From an uncultured Cellvibrionales bacterium (GTDB lineage: Bacteria; Pseudomonadota; Gammaproteobacteria; Pseudomonadales; Dasaniaceae): 64,000 nt of DNA. Positions 59,001 through 64,000 of the stretch are shown one piece after another. The stretch is taken from assembly GCA_913019905.1 (NCBI GenBank), contig CAJVZD010000014.1, positions 53,733 through 117,732 on the forward strand, read 5' to 3'. The notes beneath the pieces were generated by a model. That model did not search any database, was not told the DNA's origin, and saw only the letters and a program-made list of their open reading frames with translations. Position 1 is the stretch's first letter, and each line of letters starts with the position of its first letter. The position numbers were made by a program, and so were the translations under genes.

Positions 59001-59228
59001 ACGTCCGTTACGACTTTCATCGGTCTCGGCCCCATTCTTTTTGAAACCAGTATGCAGGCAAGATTCTTAATACCTATGGTTATATCGTTATCGTTCGGCG
59101 TACTGTTCGCGACGACTGTAACGTTATTTTTGGTGCCCTGTTTATATTTGTCTACCCATAATTTTCTTACTCGTAAAAATCAAGAACCGGAAGATTTATC
59201 TTATTCGGCAGAAATTGCAAGAACTTAG
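56094..59228 (+). CDS. RND efflux permease (HAE1/AcrB-like)
   Basis: The 1044-residue protein starts at a GTG behind TCAGGATCACC. It has 12 membrane helices in two halves with two large periplasmic loops. Helix 4 carries the proton-relay pair in GIVVDDAIIVGES, and helix 10 has VVVNDNLVLLDR. It belongs to the branch with an N-terminal FINNSVAVNLLMMMILLGS. Substrate unknown. With the adaptor it forms a two-gene operon. Confidence 0.92.
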   Translation: MNRIIEWFINNSVAVNLLMMMILLGSAFALSKIDKETVPAVDTGLIEITATYPGAGPKEIEEQIIIRIEEAIGNLDGIKEISSTARHGYGEVRIEATLDYDIQKLLNNAENRVAMIDTFPADIERVQVRELQWQRRIMNIGVIGEVEESALKQTAEQLRKELAQLPNVSIAELQATRADEVAVEVSEKTLRQYNISFQKVAKAIRSSSLNLPAGTIKSSSGDVQLQTRGQAYTSDDFANIVVDTNPDGGKLLLGEIATITDGFVDQSFISLLNGKPAVYIQLFITDNPNVLKAREQVFEYLADLEGTLPAGISVKLWDDSTEMFKDRMNLLLKNASSGLVLVFIVLMLFLRPVLAAWVCVGIFLSFCGAIWLMPYTDVSINMLTLFGFLLVLGIVVDDAIIVGESIYSYQEQGYAGLEAASLGAKQVSKPVVFAVVSTMVFFAPLLFVPGQIGTMAAPIAIIVILCLAFSLLESLLILPGHLAHIKAQKKSTVKAFIFLENVRNKLSKSLQTIATHYYQPLLRKALRNRAATLSFFIVAFSISVTVFVGGWIRISFMPVIQSDLVEAHITLGEGVPFSETSAVLDRIKRASAELRTDPALIAENSGSSDFIGDVRSWAYDNTVAYSLALKPPESRRVATSSLVARWRQLIGDIPEAEDIRINYTINTKNAAIRLRVSVNSDNVEQQEQAVAAVKSAISAYPGTFDIKDNLQSPRDEIELALKENALALGFSLRTIAQQVRQGFYGEEVQRIPRGKEDVKVMLRFPKNERDNIDQLDQMRVRADNGLEVPLRTVADIIYMPGYSTIRRLDRKRSIVITADLQEEYNANEIVLDLLDKNVATWKKIYPGFSLAVDGDLKLQNEFMTSLVKNFSFALVIIFGLMAVAFRSYWQPLIILTAIPFGFMGTIIGHVIMSREISVMSMLGFVACAGVVVNDNLVLLDRISQLRDAGVDTYDAVLQAGRDRFRAIVLTSVTTFIGLGPILFETSMQARFLIPMVISLSFGVLFATTVTLFLVPCLYLSTHNFLTRKNQEPEDLSYSAEIART

Positions 59229-59405
59229 GAGACACCCAATTATTGCGCTGTTTTACATTGCGTAACCCTGAAAATCAAATTAGTTCTCTGCCACGTTATC
59301 AACGTGCTTTAACTTACTCATTTTCCGATATGAGTCGAGTTGATCTGAGTATGAAGAAGAAATTACTTCTCTTGAAACTGATAATCCAAAAAACAAACGA
59401 TGTTT

Positions 59406-62400
59406 TTACTGCACACAGGTCTCCGGCTCGCTAATCGAAGCACCGGAGAGCTGCTCCTTAAGTGTTTCGATCGAACTACAAGTCACGTTCTCTAGGCCAG
59501 ACAAATCTATGAACGTCAATGAATCTAGCGAAAGTAATGGGCTGATATCTGTAATTGTATCAATATAGGCGATACTCAATTCTTCGATTTTATCAAGGCC
59601 GGAAAGGGCGAGGATATCCGGTAGAGGATTACCACTGAGATTGAGATCGCTGAGATCATCAAGCCCCTCAAGTGGGACCAAATCGGTAATCGAATTGCCC
59701 GATAGATCTAATTCCTGAAGTGAAGTTAATCCCGCCAAGGCCTCGATATTGTCTATGGCATTGTTCCACAGAATAAGCTTAACAAGCTGGTTTGCAGAGG
59801 CAAGAGGACTCAGATCCGAAACAATGTTATCACCAAAATTAAGCGAAACGAGCGCAGGAAGATTGTCGAGGGGACTCAAATCGAAAATCACATTATTTTG
59901 CGCTGATATGGCCGTGAGTTGATCAAGTTCACTTAAGGGCGATAAATCGCCAATACTATTTTGATATATTACCAATACCTCAAGACTGTCTAATGCCGAC
60001 AAGGCTGAGAGATTACTGACGTTGTTTCCAGCGACATTCAGCGACTCTAATTCGCGTAGCCCAGCTACTGGCGAAAGATCGCTGACCTGATTGTCCCATA
60101 AATCTAATTCAACGAGATTGGTAAGCGCTGTAAGAGGACTGAGATCACTGATCGAATTTTCCGATAGCACAAGCGTTGTAAGATTTACCAGTTTCGCCAG
60201 AGCGCTAATATCGGCAACGCCCTCCGACAGTGATGTTCTTCCGACATAAAGCTGGGTCATTGTTAGTAAATTCGCCAGAGGCGCAATATCAACTATTGGG
60301 TTCCCCTGTAGGTTGAGCGATAACAAAGTACTCATACCGCTGAGGGCAGCAAGGTCTGTGAATTCATTGAGCCTCAGATCGAGATACAAAATACGATTTA
60401 GTTTACTTAAAGGAGATAGTGTTGTGATGGCATTACGACTCAGACTCACATCAGACAATTTCGTTAATCGGCTGAGCGGCGTCAGGTCCTTTATCAGATT
60501 ATTGCTCATATAGATTTGTTTTATGTTACGTAGCCCTACTAACGGCGATAAGTCACTAATACTGTTGTCATCGGCGGTGATAAAAGCCATGTTTGTCAAC
60601 TCGGCAATTGGCGCTAAATCAACAATATTATTTCCAGGCATATCCAATACGAACAGGTTTTTCATCCCGATGATCGGCGCAAGATCCGAAATGGCATTGA
60701 ATCCAACGTGAAGTACGGCCAAACCTTCGATATTGATAAGCGTGCTTAAACTAGCCAGCTCATTACGCTCAATATAAAGCCCACGTAGTTGAGCTAAATC
60801 TTGCAATGGAGAAAAATCGGCGATGTTGTTGTCGTCAAGTCGGACAACGGACAGCTTCGTAAATTGTTCGATCCCGCTCAATGACGTAATACCTCGATCA
60901 CTGCAGTCGAGCTCCGTGAGTTCGAAGGTGTAGCGAATATCGAGCGAGCTAATACAACTCATTAGCGAGGAGTCGCTGATAATGGCGGTGTTAACCTCCT
61001 CCGCTGTAATGCTCACTGAGACACTATCAGATATCTGCCGGTCACCTCCATAGGTGACCGTCAATGTTGCGGTGTAGTCTCCGGGCTCAAGATAGACATG
61101 GTCAACCCAATCTAGCGAGCTACTCGAGCCATCTCCAAATTCCCACAATACGACACCACTTTCTTTTCCGAATCCGTAAAACACCACTTCGTCGCCAGCT
61201 TCTGCAACCACAGAACTTGTTGGCTCAGCGATCGCCACGTAACAGCTGCCACTGTCACAAGCTTCCGCCTGGATCTCGCGAACATTGAGATTTTCCCTTG
61301 CCGTTTGACTCAGTAAGGAGGCTGTGGCCGCAATCGGTGACAGACAGCTTTCCTGCGACCAAACCTGAATTTCGTCGCGAAACTCTTCCTGCCCACCTAT
61401 AAGCCCGCCCAGTAATTCTCGTTCTCCGAGCGCCGCGTTGACTACGCAGCCAGTAATATTCGACAGGGCTGAACCAAAGCTAATAGCCCTGCCTAGAGAC
61501 GACTCCACCGCGCTGTCGTCGCCGACGTTACGCCTTAAGCGCGCCGCCGTTCCGGCAACAATGGCCTCAAAGCGGTCTACGAGCGTTAGTATGTCAGAGG
61601 TATCAAGATGGAGCTCGAGCGCGACAATTTCTTGATCGGTGTCAGTAAAAAAGGTCAGTAACACCGACTCCTCGGTGAACTCACTGAACAACACGTAACC
61701 ACTGTCAAGATCAACCCGCGTAGGGCGCCCATCCTCATCCACTAAAATAGCCGCTGTAAAACTCGACGCACTACTTTCCACAACCTCTACTGACGGTGAG
61801 TCAACACCTTCGTTAAGAGTGGTCACCGAGACACGCGTTTTTCCCGATTTATCGGCAACGATGGAGGTGTTTTTTCCACCCGCAGTTATCGAAATAAACT
61901 CCAGGTTACCGAGATCTGGAGAAAGCATGGCGACACACGCTTTTTGAAGCGTATCAGAGTCATCGGAAACCGAAGCGTTGAACGCTGCTAATTGGCTCGC
62001 GCCGAGCAACCGTAAACTGTTCTGATCCACACCGTCGACATAATAGCGGGAAAGATCAAGACGATTGTCTACGATGCCAAGGTCGTTATTTTGGGCTCCA
62101 AACAACACGTCCAAAGCAATTGATTGCAGCGTTCGTTCCCCACTAGATAAAACGTTAGAGTAAAAGTCAAGACCAGCCGGGTCTGGCTCACGACCAAATA
62201 GCTGTTGAAATATATTGCTCACCAGCTCCGTATTACTAAGGTCTCCAAAACGTGAATCAAATTCTTCAGAGGCACCAAATGCAGCAATAATCGAATTGAG
62301 TGACCCGCCTTGAGATTCTAGTAATCCTGCCCAGAATTCAAGACCGGCCGGGTCAGCAGGCCGACCATAATAAGCGATATACGCCTGCATCACCGTATCT

Positions 62401-62519
62401 TCAGCTTCACTGTAGGATCGACTGTTGCAAGCGTTTTCCTGAGCGGACAATGGCAAAGAGAATGACAAAACGGCAAGTACCAAAATACGTAGGACGTTAA
62501 CATATGAACCATTCATCAC
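59406..62519 (-). CDS. Giant secreted leucine-rich-repeat protein with DUF4214 and PKD domains
   Basis: The 1037-residue protein has a signal peptide (about 1-27), a DUF4214 module (about 40-165, AYIAYYGRPADPAGLEFWAGLL, FQQLFGREPDPAGLDFY) and a middle region to about 420. A PKD-like domain follows (about 425-495, LWEFGDGSSSS...DHVYLEPGDYTATLTVTY). From about 525 to the end come over 20 LRR units of 22 residues (L-x-x-L-x-x-L-x-L-x-x-N-x-I-x-D-L-x-P-L) of the internalin/SDS22 kind. Cysteines near both ends of the LRR (SDLSC..., VTCSSIETL, PETC) may cap the solenoid. Likely surface binding or adhesion. Confidence 0.88.
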   Translation of the reverse strand: MMNGSYVNVLRILVLAVLSFSLPLSAQENACNSRSYSEAEDTVMQAYIAYYGRPADPAGLEFWAGLLESQGGSLNSIIAAFGASEEFDSRFGDLSNTELVSNIFQQLFGREPDPAGLDFYSNVLSSGERTLQSIALDVLFGAQNNDLGIVDNRLDLSRYYVDGVDQNSLRLLGASQLAAFNASVSDDSDTLQKACVAMLSPDLGNLEFISITAGGKNTSIVADKSGKTRVSVTTLNEGVDSPSVEVVESSASSFTAAILVDEDGRPTRVDLDSGYVLFSEFTEESVLLTFFTDTDQEIVALELHLDTSDILTLVDRFEAIVAGTAARLRRNVGDDSAVESSLGRAISFGSALSNITGCVVNAALGERELLGGLIGGQEEFRDEIQVWSQESCLSPIAATASLLSQTARENLNVREIQAEACDSGSCYVAIAEPTSSVVAEAGDEVVFYGFGKESGVVLWEFGDGSSSSLDWVDHVYLEPGDYTATLTVTYGGDRQISDSVSVSITAEEVNTAIISDSSLMSCISSLDIRYTFELTELDCSDRGITSLSGIEQFTKLSVVRLDDNNIADFSPLQDLAQLRGLYIERNELASLSTLINIEGLAVLHVGFNAISDLAPIIGMKNLFVLDMPGNNIVDLAPIAELTNMAFITADDNSISDLSPLVGLRNIKQIYMSNNLIKDLTPLSRLTKLSDVSLSRNAITTLSPLSKLNRILYLDLRLNEFTDLAALSGMSTLLSLNLQGNPIVDIAPLANLLTMTQLYVGRTSLSEGVADISALAKLVNLTTLVLSENSISDLSPLTALTNLVELDLWDNQVSDLSPVAGLRELESLNVAGNNVSNLSALSALDSLEVLVIYQNSIGDLSPLSELDQLTAISAQNNVIFDLSPLDNLPALVSLNFGDNIVSDLSPLASANQLVKLILWNNAIDNIEALAGLTSLQELDLSGNSITDLVPLEGLDDLSDLNLSGNPLPDILALSGLDKIEELSIAYIDTITDISPLLSLDSLTFIDLSGLENVTCSSIETLKEQLSGASISEPETCVQ

Positions 62520-62984
62520 TTGATATCCTCGCGTTCGATGAATACAAAAAGGCGAATTTTTGAAAACTTCTTTAATCTAATAATTATTCTATGGACGATA
62601 AATTCCAGCGAGAACCGAATTCACTCAACCCATGTTGATTAAAACGACGATGGAATTCATAAATGCCCGGGTAAGGGCTCCCAGTTATCGCCGATCGACA
62701 GAGTTCTGTGTATATCAGTCAATAATAGCTGGAATTGATAAGTTTGCCTTTTTCGAAAGGCTTCGTACCGACCAAACGGCTTCCTTCGCACCAACAGTCA
62801 AGGTAAGACTTTCAATTATTTCGAAATAGTTGTTTATACAGCAACTGGATGAGTGACTATTGAGCTGACTATTTGCATAAATATTGAGCCCCCAGTCTTC
62901 ACCCAAATGAATGAATTCATATAGATTGCAAGGCGACAGAACGAAAAGAAAAGATAAACTTTGCCATAAAACACAACCGAGTCA
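62520..62984. other. Intergenic region of 0.46 kb
   Basis: It separates the LRR gene from the aldolase-like gene. Three overlapping frames of 61-65 codons on both strands show no family features and weak ribosome sites; I see no gene. Confidence 0.4.
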
Positions 62985-64000
62985 TCAGCCGGTTTGGTGA
63001 AATACTGGCCATTCATCAATGATTCGATCGTCTTTGATCACCAAAATATCCCCGAACTGTAACATAACGTGCTCGCTCTGAGTCGGTCGAAAGAAAATGT
63101 AATCGTCGACCTGTAAGTCAACAGAATTTGACGTGGCAACGGGACTTTGGTTGGTGCTTTGGTAAATGGGGGCCGCTACCCCTTCAGGTGAAACGATCTG
63201 CGCTTTCCAGTAGCCCCCGTAAATATAATACACTCTCTGCATATTGGGGTTCCACATAGGCAAGAGTTTTGCGATTACCGGGTCACCTGGCAGCTTGAGA
63301 TCGTCGTAGCGTTTCAGTATCGGCGTTGCTATAAACAAGGCAGAAACATTTGAACTTAGATGATAGGTATCAAAATCAATCGGCTTAACGATACCAGAAC
63401 CGGCCGACAAATCATTCATCAAGTCATCATCATGATAGATTCCGAGCGTATGACTACCCCCTCCATTGAGAGTAAGCGTATTAGTATCAAACCCTCTTGA
63501 CTCCGCGACATCAACAAAGCTCCGATACGTTTTTAGCACATCCTGTACCGCAGGATGTGCTAGATCCGCTTTCATTCCTGTTAAATGAGGCTCATAACCC
63601 ATAAGACCTGAAAATATCATGTGATCTGGATCCGCGTGAATCATATCCAACACTTTATCCAGCTCCGATGGTTCACCCAATCCGCCACGGTGTAAGCCAA
63701 CGTCAATTTCACAGTTGATACGCATTTTAATATCCAATCTGTGAGCCAGATCTTGGTATTGTTGCAGACGTTCAGGTGTGTCAACTAACCACTGGATTTG
63801 AGCGCTCGCATCGAAAGAGCTACGGTTAAGTTTGTCATAAAATGTTTCAGCTGCTGAAACAGGCATGGGCTTCCCCAACAATATGTCGGCGGCTGGAAAC
63901 GTCTCGACGATCGCATTGAGGAATGGTTGATGGAAAACCATTAGTGCGTTCGTTTTCGCCCTGGTCATCGCATGCTGTAACAGTGGCATAGAGGGCAGCG
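62985..64000 (-). CDS. Partial PLP enzyme, D-threonine aldolase/DSD1-like family
   Basis: The frame is open to the window edge, so the N-terminal part with the PLP lysine is missing. The visible part, about 338 residues, shows ADILLGKPMPVSA, the barrel strand MRINCEIDVGLHRGGL, GLMGYEPHL, LNGGGSHTLGIY and a C-terminal beta domain with DDYIFFRPTQSEHVMLQFGDILVI that includes the metal-site His region. This family includes D-threonine aldolases and D-serine deaminases (fold-III PLP enzymes). The exact substrate is not determinable here. Confidence 0.85.
   Translation of the reverse strand, partial: LPSMPLLQHAMTRAKTNALMVFHQPFLNAIVETFPAADILLGKPMPVSAAETFYDKLNRSSFDASAQIQWLVDTPERLQQYQDLAHRLDIKMRINCEIDVGLHRGGLGEPSELDKVLDMIHADPDHMIFSGLMGYEPHLTGMKADLAHPAVQDVLKTYRSFVDVAESRGFDTNTLTLNGGGSHTLGIYHDDDLMNDLSAGSGIVKPIDFDTYHLSSNVSALFIATPILKRYDDLKLPGDPVIAKLLPMWNPNMQRVYYIYGGYWKAQIVSPEGVAAPIYQSTNQSPVATSNSVDLQVDDYIFFRPTQSEHVMLQFGDILVIKDDRIIDEWPVFHQTG

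Noticed and set aside
62632..63019. Three overlapping short frames near the right edge
   Set aside because: They lie on both strands, lack ribosome sites and resemble nothing; one overlaps the aldolase gene end.

Overview
The window looks like chromosomal DNA from a marine-type gammaproteobacterium, perhaps of the Cellvibrionales/Spongiibacteraceae neighbourhood. That placement rests on gene content and protein style (split pntAA/pntAB/pntB, a LysR-azoR pair, leuA/rimI, fumC, a DUF2236/epoxide-hydrolase/MFS catabolic block) and on perfect TTGAT-N4-ATCAA boxes; no rRNA or other taxonomic marker is present. I recognised no tRNA or rRNA gene, insertion sequence, prophage or CRISPR array.

Region 1 (about 0.5-16.8 kb) is the most remarkable part: a nitrite-to-nitrous-oxide respiration island. 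It starts with nirI (FMN/4Fe-4S membrane protein) and nirS (cytochrome cd1 nitrite reductase). These are followed by a heme-copper enzyme with a complete CuA subunit II but a subunit I whose active-site Tyr is replaced by Gln, as in the sNOR (norSY-senC) class of nitric oxide reductases. The same apparent operon holds a 54-residue one-helix protein, heme O synthase, a SenC/Sco copper chaperone, and a cytochrome b/dicluster ferredoxin/MvhD-type fusion. A second operon has two dissimilar heme A synthase genes, another Sco protein and a second, very divergent heme-copper-type subunit I. A cytochrome c and a cysteine-free Dnr-type CRP/FNR regulator close the island. FNR/Dnr boxes lie in front of nirI, nirS (two), the norSY operon and the cytochrome c gene, which ties the island into one regulon. 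There is no norBC, nosZ or heme d1 biosynthesis gene here.

Region 2 (16.9-29.9 kb) is mostly housekeeping: rimI and neighbours, leuA, proton-translocating transhydrogenase with a coupled 40-codon leader ORF, a GT4 glycosyltransferase, azoR/LysR, a group II truncated hemoglobin and glmS. Region 3 (29.9-33.5 kb) is gene-poor around one GGDEF/EAL protein. Region 4 (33.5-39.8 kb) is a catabolic block: TetR regulator, DUF2236 heme oxygenase, D-aminoacylase-type amidohydrolase, epoxide-hydrolase-like enzyme and spinster-type MFS transporter, with a palindromic operator overlapping a promoter.

Region 5 (40-64 kb) is mixed: UspA, amino acid permease, a small alpha/beta hydrolase, an orphan MerR with the three metal-binding Cys of the Hg/Pb class, a GGDEF-PilZ protein, a secreted esterase with a DUF4214 module, fumC, an LtaS-like membrane sulfatase-fold enzyme, a formylglycine-type sulfatase, a 2Fe-2S ferredoxin, an RND efflux pair, a giant secreted LRR protein that carries the same DUF4214 module, and a D-threonine-aldolase/DSD1-like gene cut by the window edge. 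Genes at both window edges are partial.
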